Source: Methanobacterium sp.
GTDB lineage: Archaea; Methanobacteriota; Methanobacteria; Methanobacteriales; Methanobacteriaceae
Assembly (NCBI RefSeq): GCF_038562635.1
Contig: NZ_JBCFBO010000001.1
Coordinates: 1,069,869 to 1,133,868 of the forward strand
DNA: 64,000 nt
Direction: 5' to 3'
Shown: piece by piece, positions 1 to 9,117 of the stretch
Layout of the letters: every line of letters starts with the position of its first letter
Position numbering within the stretch: the stretch's first letter is position 1
Position numbers and translations under genes: made by a program
Notes under the pieces: generated by a model
Seen by the model: the letters and a program-made list of their open reading frames with translations, nothing else
The model's database searches: none
What the model was told of the DNA's origin: nothing

Positions 1-2
1 TC

Positions 3-125
3 TACTTTGGACGTGCAGATTATATCGAGTTCGATATGTTCACTTTACTCATAATGGTTATTATTTACCTCGTTATAATTGCCTTTCACATGTTCAAAAA
101 GCTTAAAATTTTTTCACAGCACTAA
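3..125 (+). CDS. C-terminal end of a membrane protein (partial)
   Basis: An open frame runs from the window edge to a TAA stop and encodes the last 40 residues of a protein that begins upstream. The visible part has one hydrophobic helix (LLIMVIIYLVIIAF) followed by a short basic tail (MFKKLKIFSQH), the pattern of a last membrane segment ending in the cytoplasm. It is followed by about 115 AT-rich bases with no gene before the next start. An ABC-type permease would fit the ABC genes downstream, but nothing in these 40 residues proves it. Confidence 0.5.
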   Translation, partial: YFGRADYIEFDMFTLLIMVIIYLVIIAFHMFKKLKIFSQH

Positions 126-242
126 AAAGCAGTAATAAGACACAGAATATATTAAATTATACATTTAGCTTTCTTAAATTCACACAATATAAAAAGAAAT
201 GATTTAAATTCAGATTCATACCCTAAAAATTGGAGGAATTAT

Positions 243-452
243 ATGGACAACAGACGTGAATATCGTCGCCACAGGCTATTTGGATTTCCATATGGCCACC
301 TAATCTGGCCGCTTGTAATTGGAATTATTTTAATTTGTGCAGGCTTATCTGATTTGATTAAAATAGATATCTGGCATTATATATGGCCAATGATTGCCAT
401 TGTTTTAGGCATATTAATTATAGCTGGAGGAATATTCAGCAACAGAAATTAA
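243..452 (+). CDS. Small two-helix membrane protein, LiaI/LiaF-like (DUF5668 type)
   Basis: A 69-residue protein with a basic N-terminus (MDNRREYRRHR) and two hydrophobic helices (about residues 19-37 and 44-64) separated by a short polar turn. The spacing and the two Trp-Pro pairs resemble the LiaI-LiaF-like transmembrane module; this family name is from memory. The ATG follows a GGAGGA ribosome site at 232-237. The stop lies 17 bases before the ABC ATPase start, so it is probably the first gene of an operon with the ABC exporter. Members often sit beside ABC or cell-envelope stress genes. Function here unknown. Confidence 0.65.
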   Translation: MDNRREYRRHRLFGFPYGHLIWPLVIGIILICAGLSDLIKIDIWHYIWPMIAIVLGILIIAGGIFSNRN

Positions 453-469
453 CTAAAGAAGGGATTTAT

Positions 470-1408
470 ATGGATGAATATGTAATAGAGGCTCAAAATC
501 TCACCAAAAAATATGGTGATTTTTTAGCTGTAGACAATTTAAACTTAAAAATAAAAAAAGGAGAAGTCTTTGGTTTTTTAGGTCCAAATGGGGCCGGAAA
601 GACGACTTCAATCAGTATGATGGTAGGGCTGCTACGTCCTTCCAGCGGTAAAGTTCTGATCAACAATAAAGAAGTAGAAAAGATTGATAAAGGGACCATT
701 GGCATATGTCCTCAGGAACTTGTTCTCTGGGAAAATCTTACATGCTACGAAAGCCTTAAACTTATGGGAGATATGTATGAGATACCCAAAGATAAACTGG
801 ATCAAAGGATAAAAACTCTTTTAAAAGATCTTTTCCTTACAGATAAAGCTGACACAGTAGTTTCTAACCTTTCAGGAGGTATGAAGCGTCGTTTAAATCT
901 TGCACTTGCTGTAATTCACCAGCCAGAAATAGTACTTTTAGACGAACCGTCAGAAGGTCTTGATCCTCAGTCACGTCGTGTATTATGGAATTACATCCGA
1001 TCACTTCGGGATGATGAAGGTAAAACCGTTATTTTAACAACACACCTTATGGATGAAGCAGACAGGTTAAGCGATCGAGTTGCTATAATTGACCACGGCC
1101 AGCTGCTTAAATTAGATACCCCTAAAAATCTCAAAAAAGAGGTAGGAGAAGGAGATATTGTTGAAATGACCCTTTCTAACCAGAATAATGGAGATGTCAT
1201 AAAGTATCTTGAAAACCTAAAGGATATCATATCTGTCGCGGAGTTAGACGGGAAGATTAATTTAAGAGCATTTGATGCTGTAGGAAAACTTCCAAAGATT
1301 ATTGGAGCTCTTGAAGAATCTAATGTTAACATAGATGATCTTGCTATACGACAAAACACTTTAGAAGATGTTTTCATCGAGTTAACAGGGACAGGGCTCA
1401 GGGAGTGA
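470..1408 (+). CDS. ABC-2 type transporter, ATP-binding protein
   Basis: A 312-residue ABC ATPase that energises export through the permease encoded next. Visible motifs are Walker A GPNGAGKT (38-45), Q-loop Gln82, signature LSGGM (134-138), Walker B LLDEP (Asp158, Glu159) and the H-loop His202 in TTHLMDEAD. The C-terminal third matches the extension of drug/antibiotic exporters of the DrrA type. The frame is open further upstream to 383, but that would overlap the previous gene; the ATG at 470 has an AAGAAGGG site about 7 bases upstream and begins a normal family N-terminus (MDEYVIEAQNLTKKYG). The stop lies next to the permease start. The substrate cannot be read from the sequence. Confidence 0.9.
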   Translation: MDEYVIEAQNLTKKYGDFLAVDNLNLKIKKGEVFGFLGPNGAGKTTSISMMVGLLRPSSGKVLINNKEVEKIDKGTIGICPQELVLWENLTCYESLKLMGDMYEIPKDKLDQRIKTLLKDLFLTDKADTVVSNLSGGMKRRLNLALAVIHQPEIVLLDEPSEGLDPQSRRVLWNYIRSLRDDEGKTVILTTHLMDEADRLSDRVAIIDHGQLLKLDTPKNLKKEVGEGDIVEMTLSNQNNGDVIKYLENLKDIISVAELDGKINLRAFDAVGKLPKIIGALEESNVNIDDLAIRQNTLEDVFIELTGTGLRE

Positions 1409-1413
1409 AAAAA

Positions 1414-2616
1414 ATGAAATTCATGAGTATAGCTTCAAAAGATTTAAAAGAACTTTTAAGGGACAGAAGAGGATTATTCTTCATACTGTTATTCCCACTA
1501 TTCTTTATGTTAATTTTCGGATTTGCATATGGGAATATGGGTGAAAACAATGAACCACATAGTATTGCAGTAGTTAACTATGATCAGGGCGTGACAATAC
1601 CTGGTGGAACCAATATAAACTTTGGGGACAAGACTACAGATACGCTAAAGGATGTCAAGTATCCAGAAAATGATACAAATATGTTTAATGTCACTTTAAC
1701 ATCAGAGGCAGAGGCAGATAATCTTGTAAAACAGAGAAGTGTAGACGCAGAAATTATAATTCCAGAGAATTTCTCTAAATCTATTTCAACTTTAACACCG
1801 TCAACAGTCATCGTCCGTGGTGATACTGGTTATTCTGGATTTGGAATTACTCAAGCCATGCTGTCAAGTGTTTTAGGAGAATATCAAACTAAATTAGCCG
1901 CTAACATCGAAAATAATGGAAATAATCAATCAGAAAAGCTTATTCAAGGCAAAATAGAAGGCTTGCCTGGAACAGAATCTTTTACAGCCTTTGACTATCT
2001 TGCACCGGGAATGATGGTATTTGCAATATTAATGCTTGCAACCAGTGTAGCGACAATACTAACAAGAGAAGTAGAAAGTGGAACCCTTAGACGCCTGAAA
2101 CTCTCTAAAATGACCTCATTTGATTTCCTATTTGGCGGTCTTTTGCCATGGTCACTTGTTGCAGCTGCACAAGTATTAATTCTCTTTGCAGTGGCTATAG
2201 GGATAGGATTCCACTGGCAGGGAGGTATTGAGTCAATCATACTGGCAGTGATCATTGGTATAATCGGAGGTATAGCTTCCATATCTCTGGGAATGATCAT
2301 AGCATCCTTTGCAAGAAGCCCCCCACAGGCAGGTCAGCTTGGAACTCTAGTAGCAGTACCTTTAACATTCATGGTTGGTGCATTCTTCCAGCTGCCGCAG
2401 ATGGTAATTGGCAGTTTCATGGGACAGCAAATCCAGGTTTATGATATTCTCCCATGGTATCATGTTGCAAACGCGCTGCGTTATGTTCTGACATATACCG
2501 TTAGTTGGGACACTATCATGTATCAAATAGTTTGGGCAGTTGTTCTTTCAGCCATTCTTTTTGTTATAGGAGTATTCCTATTTTCAAGAAACAGATTAAG
2601 GCCAGATAATAGTTAA
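1414..2616 (+). CDS. ABC-2 type transporter permease
   Basis: A 400-residue permease and partner of the ATPase just before it. One membrane helix near residues 20-40 is followed by a long extracytoplasmic region (about 45-200), then five more helices in the C-terminal half. This is the usual layout of ABC-2 permeases of the YhgE/DrrB-like type with a large outer loop. A GTG at 1405 overlapping the ATPase stop could also start the frame, but the GGGAGTGA ribosome site (1401-1408) is better placed for the ATG at 1414. A good terminator follows the stop, so the small membrane protein, ATPase and permease probably form one transcript. Confidence 0.85.
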   Translation: MKFMSIASKDLKELLRDRRGLFFILLFPLFFMLIFGFAYGNMGENNEPHSIAVVNYDQGVTIPGGTNINFGDKTTDTLKDVKYPENDTNMFNVTLTSEAEADNLVKQRSVDAEIIIPENFSKSISTLTPSTVIVRGDTGYSGFGITQAMLSSVLGEYQTKLAANIENNGNNQSEKLIQGKIEGLPGTESFTAFDYLAPGMMVFAILMLATSVATILTREVESGTLRRLKLSKMTSFDFLFGGLLPWSLVAAAQVLILFAVAIGIGFHWQGGIESIILAVIIGIIGGIASISLGMIIASFARSPPQAGQLGTLVAVPLTFMVGAFFQLPQMVIGSFMGQQIQVYDILPWYHVANALRYVLTYTVSWDTIMYQIVWAVVLSAILFVIGVFLFSRNRLRPDNS

Positions 2617-2657
2617 AAGATAGAATTAAAATTAATTTTTCTATCTTACCTTTTTTT
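2617..2657 (+). terminator. Hairpin with T-tract after the ABC operon
   Basis: AAGATAGAA (2617-2625) pairs perfectly with TTCTATCTT (2639-2647) around an AT-rich loop, and a run of seven T residues follows (2651-2657). It starts directly after the permease stop codon, so it is well placed to end the ABC transcript. Confidence 0.7.
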
Positions 2658-2937
2658 ATAAGCTTAAAATAAATTTTAACCATTCTTGCCATTAGCTAAA
2701 CTAAGATAGATAAATTTTAAAATAATTAACGCATTATTAATACTTTTTTTATAAATAGTAGTAAATTACTTATAATTTGAACTTCAAAATTAGAAATTAA
2801 ATACTTCTATTTCCAATATTTTAGATAAAAAACCCATTAAAACACTTTAAATCATATTATCAAGCTCAATAAAGCTTAAATTCGTAAATAAATTTGATAA
2901 AGTTTATTTTTAAGATATAATCAATTGAGGTGATAAC
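2658..2937. other. AT-rich intergenic stretch
   Basis: No open frame of note on either strand. It must hold the promoter of the next gene. A GAGGTGAT ribosome site at 2927-2934 is the only clear signal. Confidence 0.6.
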
Positions 2938-3234
2938 TTGAAAGAAGAAGAATCTGAAAGGAAAAGTATGTCAGAAAAAGAGAGAAAAGAAATGGAAGAA
3001 CAGGAAAAAACTGCAGAAGTATGGATAGAAGAAAGTAAAGAAAGGTCAAGCTCAGATATTACTAAACAAGAAGAAAAAGGCAAAACTCCAAGGGTAGATT
3101 CAGATTTACCCACATTTGAAGGTAAAACAATAGTTAACCCTCCAGAAGGAGGAGGTAAAATACTTAAAGGATCACGAGGGGAAACTGCTGCAGGAGCGAA
3201 ATGCGGATACCCAAGTAAACCATGTAACAGGTAA
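2938..3234 (+). CDS. Highly charged hypothetical protein with a Cys-rich tail
   Basis: A 98-residue protein starting at TTG, chosen because a strong GAGGTGAT site (2927-2934) stands just before it. The first 60 residues are almost entirely Glu, Lys, Ser and Arg and should be disordered or a single charged helix. The C-terminus is different: GGGKILKGSRGETAAGAKCG then YPSKPCNR, with two Cys residues eight apart. No family is recognised. The Gly-rich tail with paired Cys could bind metal or be modified, but this is inference. Flanked by its own intergenic regions, it looks monocistronic. Confidence 0.55.
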   Translation: MKEEESERKSMSEKERKEMEEQEKTAEVWIEESKERSSSDITKQEEKGKTPRVDSDLPTFEGKTIVNPPEGGGKILKGSRGETAAGAKCGYPSKPCNR

Positions 3235-3263
3235 TAAAGTCCACATTATCAAAATAGAAAAAA

Positions 3264-3294
3264 AACAAGATGTAAATACCAAATACATCTTGTT
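3264..3294 (+). terminator. Perfect 11-bp hairpin after the charged protein gene
   Basis: AACAAGATGTA (3264-3274) and TACATCTTGTT (3284-3294) form an 11-bp perfect stem with a 9-base loop, 30 bases after the stop. An A-rich run precedes the stem but there is no T-tract after it, so it may act as terminator or RNA end on this strand. The rest of the 323-bp gap (3235-3557) holds no gene. Confidence 0.5.
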
Positions 3295-3557
3295 ACCACA
3301 TCTTCTTTACAATTAAAATCAAATTTTGTTAAATTCTTTTTAGTAGGCTATAATGTGATTAATTACAGTTTAACAAAGTATTTCCTGCGCATGTCCTAGA
3401 TTTGAGTTTTAATAATTATTTTGTATCTTATTGATTTAAACAGCTATTTTTTGTATAATTTTTAAGCCATCAGATAGTTTAATATTTTAGTAGTTCCAAT
3501 ACTATCAAAACACGATAACTTTAAAATTTTTGAATTACTGAATAAAAGAGGGAAAAA

Positions 3558-4133
3558 ATGGCAGAATCTGAAAAACATTTTCATCACGGGCGTTCAAGTA
3601 AAGAAATTCTGGACTCAAATAGAGTTTTAAGTACAGTTGGACTTAAAAAAGGAGATACATTTCTAGATGCTGGTTGTGGAGATGGATATATGTCTCTTAC
3701 AGCCTCAAAAATAGTTGGCAATGAAGGTAAAATCATCGCTGTTGATGTTTGGGAAGAATCAATTAATGCATTTAAAGAAAAAATCGAAAGCAATAATATC
3801 AAAAATATAGATGCAGAAGTTGCAAATATAACCCAAAAAATACCAGTAGATGATGAAAGTATTGACATACTGTACATGGGTAATGTTCTACATGGGTTTG
3901 TTGAAAACAATGAAGTTGAAACTGTAATGAAAGAAATACAGAGGGTAATTAAGAAAGGAGGGTCATTCGCTGTGGTTGAATTTAAAAAAGAAGAAAGTAC
4001 CCATGGTCCACCATTACATGTCAGAATCACACCAGAAGACATAGAAGAAATAGTTAAAAATTATGGATTTGCCGTAAATAAAGTGGAAGAAGTCGGTACC
4101 TATCACTATGCTACAATATTAACTAAGAACTAA
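3558..4133 (+). CDS. SAM-dependent class I methyltransferase
   Basis: A 191-residue Rossmann-fold methyltransferase. Motif I is LDAGCGDG (36-43), followed by the acidic end of strand 2 (IIAVDVW) and a motif-IV-like region (IDILYMGNVLHGF). It most resembles the UbiE/ArsM-like Methyltransf_11/31 group. The N-terminus is rich in His (KHFHHGR). The ATG has an AGAGGGA site at 3547-3553. It stands alone, with gaps of over 240 bases on each side. The substrate is not evident. Confidence 0.8.
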   Translation: MAESEKHFHHGRSSKEILDSNRVLSTVGLKKGDTFLDAGCGDGYMSLTASKIVGNEGKIIAVDVWEESINAFKEKIESNNIKNIDAEVANITQKIPVDDESIDILYMGNVLHGFVENNEVETVMKEIQRVIKKGGSFAVVEFKKEESTHGPPLHVRITPEDIEEIVKNYGFAVNKVEEVGTYHYATILTKN

Positions 4134-4224
4134 CCAATCTACTTTTAATATTACTTTTTTGCCAGATAAAACCTAAATTATCAGTTAATAACTTATTTTT
4201 AATTAAATTTGACTATGCTAAACT

Positions 4225-4234
4225 TTTTTATATA
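4225..4234 (+). promoter_or_regulatory. TATA box of the MtrA-like gene
   Basis: The sequence TTTTTATATA fits an archaeal TATA box. Transcription would begin near 4256-4258, giving a leader of about 127 bases before the TTG start at 4384, unusually long for this genome. Confidence 0.55.
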
Positions 4235-4261
4235 TGAATGTTATAACTTATAATTAATATG

Positions 4262-4363
4262 AAACAGCGCGTTATTTATCTTACCTATTTTTTAAAGGCC
4301 CACGCCGTCGAAAAATCGTAGATTTTTCGGGCTGCAAAAAATGAAATTTTTTACACGCTGTTT
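4262..4363 (+). promoter_or_regulatory. Structured 5' leader of the MtrA-like gene
   Basis: AAACAGCG (4262-4269) pairs with CGCTGTTT (4356-4363), closing about 100 bases into one domain. Inside are a 9-bp hairpin CGAAAAATC (4309-4317) / GATTTTTCG (4321-4329) with a GTA loop, and AAAAAAT (4336-4342) / ATTTTTT (4346-4352) with a GAA loop. GCCC (4298-4301) can pair with GGGC (4329-4332). The domain starts a few bases after the predicted transcript start and ends just before the CGGAGGTG ribosome site (4370-4377). It matches no riboswitch class I know; the inner hairpins resemble the dispersed palindromes elsewhere in the window. Confidence 0.45.
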
Positions 4364-4383
4364 AAAACTCGGAGGTGTTTTAA

Positions 4384-4941
<558 letters not shown>

Positions 4942-4975
4942 ATGGAATACTACGTATTCCATCTAATTTTATTTT
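4942..4975 (+). terminator. Hairpin terminator after the MtrA-like gene
   Basis: ATGGAATAC (4942-4950) and GTATTCCAT (4954-4962) form a perfect 9-bp stem with a 3-base loop, followed by T-rich sequence. It lies directly after the TGA stop and sits between two convergent genes. Confidence 0.65.
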
Positions 4976-4990
4976 TAAAATGCTTTTTTA

Positions 4991-5722
4991 TTAATATAAA
5001 GGCATGTATTTCTTTAAAAAATCAGCATATTTTTTATCAAGTATTCTAAGTGCAGACATAGCTTCGGGGGAAGTGCAGCATCGCTCATCTACTAAATTTC
5101 TAAGGGTCATATTTTTGATATTTTCCTGTATCTCTTTAATTACAAAGTCCAGGGTATTTTTATTGTACGCTTTAAGCTCTTCAAAATCCAGATCATAAAT
5201 CTGATATTTAGTTATATCGTAATTTGCAGATGGAGTTTGCATAATATTTAGATAAGCATAAAAGTCGCATGAAAAGTCTCCAAATAGGTCTACACCCATA
5301 TAAGCAAGTAACGGGATAAAATTAATGTCTACAAATGAAAAATACAGTGCTGCATTTGGGTTTATATTTTCTCTTATGTTTACGATTATATCAACCAGAT
5401 CCCATGGTTGTCTCATAAGCTCTTTGGGATTTGCTATTAGAAATGTGGTGATTCCAAGTTTATCTAATTCTTTTGCACATTTTATTCTTAAATCCAGATA
5501 TTTTCCGCCGTGAATAACTCCAATGCCCTTTTCTTTACTTTCTTTTGCATTTTCAATTGTCCGGTTAACAGACCATTTTGCCAGTTCCTTTGGGACATCA
5601 TATGGCATTGGTTCATCCTTTATAATCTTAAATTCAATACCTGGTTTAAAAACAGCCGGTGTTTTTAATTCATCATAATTTCCAAGCCTTGCTGGACCAT
5701 CATGTCGTTTTATTTCAAGCAT
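4991..5722 (-). CDS. Short tRNA-guanine transglycosylase-like protein (archaeosine family)
   Basis: A 243-residue protein whose N-terminus (MLEIKRHDGPARLG) is the signature opening of archaeal TgtA and archaeosine synthase ArcS. The rest keeps parts of the TGT barrel, such as GVIHGGKYLDLRIKCAKEL, and ends with LRNLVDERCCTSP. The frame extends 21 residues upstream, but homology points to the ATG at 5722. It is far shorter than full TgtA or ArcS and has no PUA domain. A duplicated or split member of the archaeosine pathway is likely; whether it is catalytic is not clear. It converges on the MtrA-like gene. Confidence 0.6.
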   Translation of the reverse strand: MLEIKRHDGPARLGNYDELKTPAVFKPGIEFKIIKDEPMPYDVPKELAKWSVNRTIENAKESKEKGIGVIHGGKYLDLRIKCAKELDKLGITTFLIANPKELMRQPWDLVDIIVNIRENINPNAALYFSFVDINFIPLLAYMGVDLFGDFSCDFYAYLNIMQTPSANYDITKYQIYDLDFEELKAYNKNTLDFVIKEIQENIKNMTLRNLVDERCCTSPEAMSALRILDKKYADFLKKYMPLY

Positions 5723-5931
5723 AAAAATCAATTTTCCATTTCTTATGTAAATGTATTTAAATAAAAGTTTATAGTGAATAATCAAATATTTAGGATTAGG
5801 GAATTATAAAATTTATTTACATGCCCTTTAATTTAAAGAATGTAAATATAATTAATTTAATTATCTAAAATTTATAAGTTTAATAATTTATGTTTACGGA
5901 ACGAAGCTGGAGAAAAATGTTTACAAAATCT

Positions 5932-6222
5932 CTCAAACACTGTCAAAATCTCTGATTTTGACGTTGAAGGAAAACCTTAAGGTTTTCCTGAACCGCAAAA
6001 CGTAGTTTTGCAGGCCACAAAAAACTTCGTTTTTTGTAGGCTTCGTGTTTGGAGTGCAAATCGAAGTTAGAAAAATACAAAGTATTTTTCTACATGAAAA
6101 ATCGAAGATTTTTTAAGATTTGCTAACTACGATTTTGTAACATGTGAAAATCTACGATTTTCAAACATCAAAAACCAGCGGTTTTTGAAGGCTTTGATTT
6201 TTTGAGGGAATTTTCACATGTT
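5932..6222. repeat. Cluster of eight or more short palindromes
   Basis: This gene-free stretch is packed with A/T-rich hairpins. Perfect stems include 5942-5962 (9 bp, loop TCT), 5968-5989 (fully palindromic, 11 bp), 5995-6011 (7 bp, GTA), 6017-6037 (9 bp, TTC), 6068-6092 (11 bp, AAA), 6097-6113 (7 bp, GAA), 6146-6162 (7 bp, TAC) and 6169-6187 (8 bp, AGC). Longer-range pairs enclose them: CAAACAC 5934-5940 with GTGTTTG 6045-6051, GCAAATC 6056-6062 with GATTTGC 6117-6123, and a 12-bp stem 6139-6150 with 6211-6222. It lies between two divergent genes (gap 5723-6277). It encodes no protein and does not look like a CRISPR array, because the unit sequence varies and there are no spacers. Confidence 0.75.
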
Positions 6223-6277
6223 ATTCACTATAAAATATTTGTATATCCAGTTTAAATAACTAATTGCAAGGATAAAA

Positions 6278-6793
6278 ATGAAGATCAACAAATTAATCTT
6301 AGTTCCAACAGGAACAACCGCCTTTAGAATTGTATTATCCATTCTATTTTTAGACTTGCTTATAAATAACATGAAAATAGTGGCAATCCTTGTTTTTTTA
6401 CTTGCAGTCATTACAGATGCTTTTGATGGATATTTTGCCAGGAAATTAGGAGTTTCATCAGATTATGGCGCATATTTTGATATAACTGCAGATTTTATTC
6501 TTGTTTTAGTCGCATTCTTAACATTCATAATTATTGGAATCTATCCCTACTGGCTGCTGCTTCTCATAATTTTAGTATTTTTGCAGTTTATACTTACATC
6601 AAAGCTTAAGGTCTTAGTATATGATCCAGTAGGTAAATATTATGGAGCTTTCCTTTTTGCGGTGATTCTAGTTACGTTAATATCACCACCCATTTTTTAC
6701 GGATTTTTACTCATAGCTACTCTTTTATTTACCATATTATCATTGATAAGCAGGTATTTATTCTTTATTTTTCGAAAAACAGTTGAAAAATAA
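6278..6793 (+). CDS. CDP-alcohol phosphatidyltransferase family protein
   Basis: A 171-residue integral membrane enzyme with about five helices. The family signature DG-x2-AR-x8-G-x3-D-x3-D is complete: DGYFARKLG then GAYFDITAD. Such enzymes transfer a phosphoalcohol from a CDP-activated lipid or sugar alcohol, and in archaea make archaetidyl-serine, -inositol or -glycerol phosphates; the acceptor here cannot be assigned. The ATG follows an AAGGA site at 6269-6273. A perfect palindrome follows the stop. Confidence 0.85.
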   Translation: MKINKLILVPTGTTAFRIVLSILFLDLLINNMKIVAILVFLLAVITDAFDGYFARKLGVSSDYGAYFDITADFILVLVAFLTFIIIGIYPYWLLLLIILVFLQFILTSKLKVLVYDPVGKYYGAFLFAVILVTLISPPIFYGFLLIATLLFTILSLISRYLFFIFRKTVEK

Positions 6794-6809
6794 TTCAAAA
6801 TTTTGAATT
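6792..6809 (+). terminator. 18-base perfect palindrome after the phosphatidyltransferase gene
   Basis: AATTCAAAATTTTGAATT starts within the stop codon and is followed by a short T run. As RNA it could form a 7-bp hairpin. It is a plausible terminator between this gene and the hdr promoter. Confidence 0.4.
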
Positions 6810-6856
6810 TTATAGGTGTCATCAAAAAGGTTACAGTTTGCAAAATTTCCGCAAGG

Positions 6857-6864
6857 TATATATA
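6857..6864 (+). promoter_or_regulatory. TATA box of hdrCB
   Basis: TATATATA preceded by a purine-rich GCAAGG element. Transcription would begin near 6886-6890. This rules out the frame-extending ATG at 6803 as the hdrC start and supports the ATG at 6935. Confidence 0.6.
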
Positions 6865-6934
6865 CACAGATCATCAACCTAAATATGAAAATTACAAGTT
6901 TTCACGTAGACCCGTTACCAAGGGTGTGAAAAGA

Positions 6935-7924
6935 ATGAGAAGCTTAAAGAAACTAAAAAATTTTTTAACTGGGGGAGAGGCAGAGAAAGAGGAAGATGAA
7001 AATAAATCTGAATCTGAAATGTCAGAAATCGTCGAAGAGGAAAAAAAACCAGTTGAATCAGAGACAAAACAACAAACTGCCCCTGCAGTAGAAGAAGTTA
7101 AAAAAGAACCTGTTGTAGAAGAAAAACCTTCTGAAGTTGAAGTTAAAACTGAGACTATTGAAGAAAAGCCTACAATAGAAGAAAAACCTGTTGTGGAGGA
7201 AGCTGAACCTGTTGTAGAAGAAGAAACTACAATAGAAGAAGTTGAACCCGTTGCAGAAGCTGAAACTGCTGTAGAAGAAAATGTTGAAGAACCTGCTGCT
7301 CCAAAAGAAGCAGAAGTCATTGAGGAAACTAAAAAAGACGAACCCAAACCCAAAGGAAGTGGAAGTATGAGTTTACTTAATAAAGAAGAGAACCTAATAC
7401 GCGCTGAAGAAGTAGAGCCAGGATTTAAACAGGAAATAATAGATGCTGGTGCAGAAACCGTAGCTTTATGTTACCAGTGTGGTACTTGTACCGGATCATG
7501 CCCATCAGGAAAAAGAACCCCTTACAGGATAAGGAACATTATAAGAAAATCCCTCATGGGACTTAAAACTGAAGTTTTAAATGATGAAACAATCTGGGAA
7601 TGTGTTACATGCTACGCATGCCAGGAAAGATGCCCAAGAGGTGTCGCAATTGTAGATGTCGTTAAAATTATAAGAAACATGCAGTCCAAAGCAGGAAAAA
7701 TGGCACAGGCACACAAAATGACCGGAGTATTTGTATTAAAAACCGGACACGGTGTACCTATAAACGATGCTACAATGGCACTAAGAAAAAGAGTTGGATT
7801 AAACGAATTACCACCAACCACACACGAATACCCAGAAGCATTAGAAGAAGTAAGAACAATACTCAAGAAAACTGGATTTGACAGTTTAATAGGATACAAC
7901 TGGGAAACAGGAGAAATAGAATAA
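6935..7924 (+). CDS. hdrC: CoB-CoM heterodisulfide reductase subunit C with acidic N-terminal extension
   Basis: HdrC carries electrons between HdrA and the HdrB active site in the cytoplasmic HdrABC complex, which reduces CoM-S-S-CoB in the last step of methanogenesis. Two [4Fe-4S] motifs are complete: Cys179/182/185/189 and Cys223/226/229/233, each ending in Cys-Pro. The core begins at MSLLNKEEN (residue 145) and is a normal HdrC of 185 residues. Before it lie 144 residues rich in Glu, Pro, Val and Thr with repeats such as VEEKP and IEEKP. The start at 6935 has a GGGTGTGA site and a TATA box upstream. The internal ATG at 7367 follows GGAAGTGGAAGT and could give the short form. hdrB follows after 19 bases. 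Confidence 0.9.
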   Translation: MRSLKKLKNFLTGGEAEKEEDENKSESEMSEIVEEEKKPVESETKQQTAPAVEEVKKEPVVEEKPSEVEVKTETIEEKPTIEEKPVVEEAEPVVEEETTIEEVEPVAEAETAVEENVEEPAAPKEAEVIEETKKDEPKPKGSGSMSLLNKEENLIRAEEVEPGFKQEIIDAGAETVALCYQCGTCTGSCPSGKRTPYRIRNIIRKSLMGLKTEVLNDETIWECVTCYACQERCPRGVAIVDVVKIIRNMQSKAGKMAQAHKMTGVFVLKTGHGVPINDATMALRKRVGLNELPPTTHEYPEALEEVRTILKKTGFDSLIGYNWETGEIE

Positions 7925-7943
7925 ATTTTTTGGAGTGATTATA

Positions 7944-8855
<912 letters not shown>

Positions 8856-9026
8856 ACACTCCCTTATTTCTTTATTTTTAAAGGTACTTTTTTAGTAATA
8901 TATTTCTATTTCTGCGTATAATTTTAAATATTTATTCTATAGCTAGTTTAAGCTTTTAAATAGATTAAATGATATTTAATAATTTAGATAGATGTCTATT
9001 CCTTATTTTATCAAAATACTAAACTT

Positions 9027-9036
9027 AATATATAAA
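9027..9036 (+). promoter_or_regulatory. Putative TATA box of the 9118-9908 gene pair
   Basis: TTAATATATAAA-like sequence about 90 bases before the TTG start at 9118. Transcription would begin near 9058. The gap 8856-9117 otherwise holds only a T-rich tail after hdrB. Confidence 0.4.
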
Positions 9037-9117
9037 CTTTTAAATATTTTGAGGCTTATATTTTAACTTGAATTTGAATTTGATTAGTTTGAAACTTAAA
9101 TTATTCGAGGTGTTTTT

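Noticed and set aside
5932..6222. CRISPR array
   Set aside because: Repeat units differ in sequence, there are no unique spacers of constant length, and no cas genes nearby.
6803..6934. 44-residue upstream extension of HdrC
   Set aside because: The TATA box at 6857-6864 lies inside it, and a ribosome site fits the ATG at 6935.
6892..7353. Ser/Thr-rich 153-residue frame antisense to the acidic part of hdrC
   Set aside because: It is the mirror of repetitive GAA/GTT codons; no start signal, low complexity.
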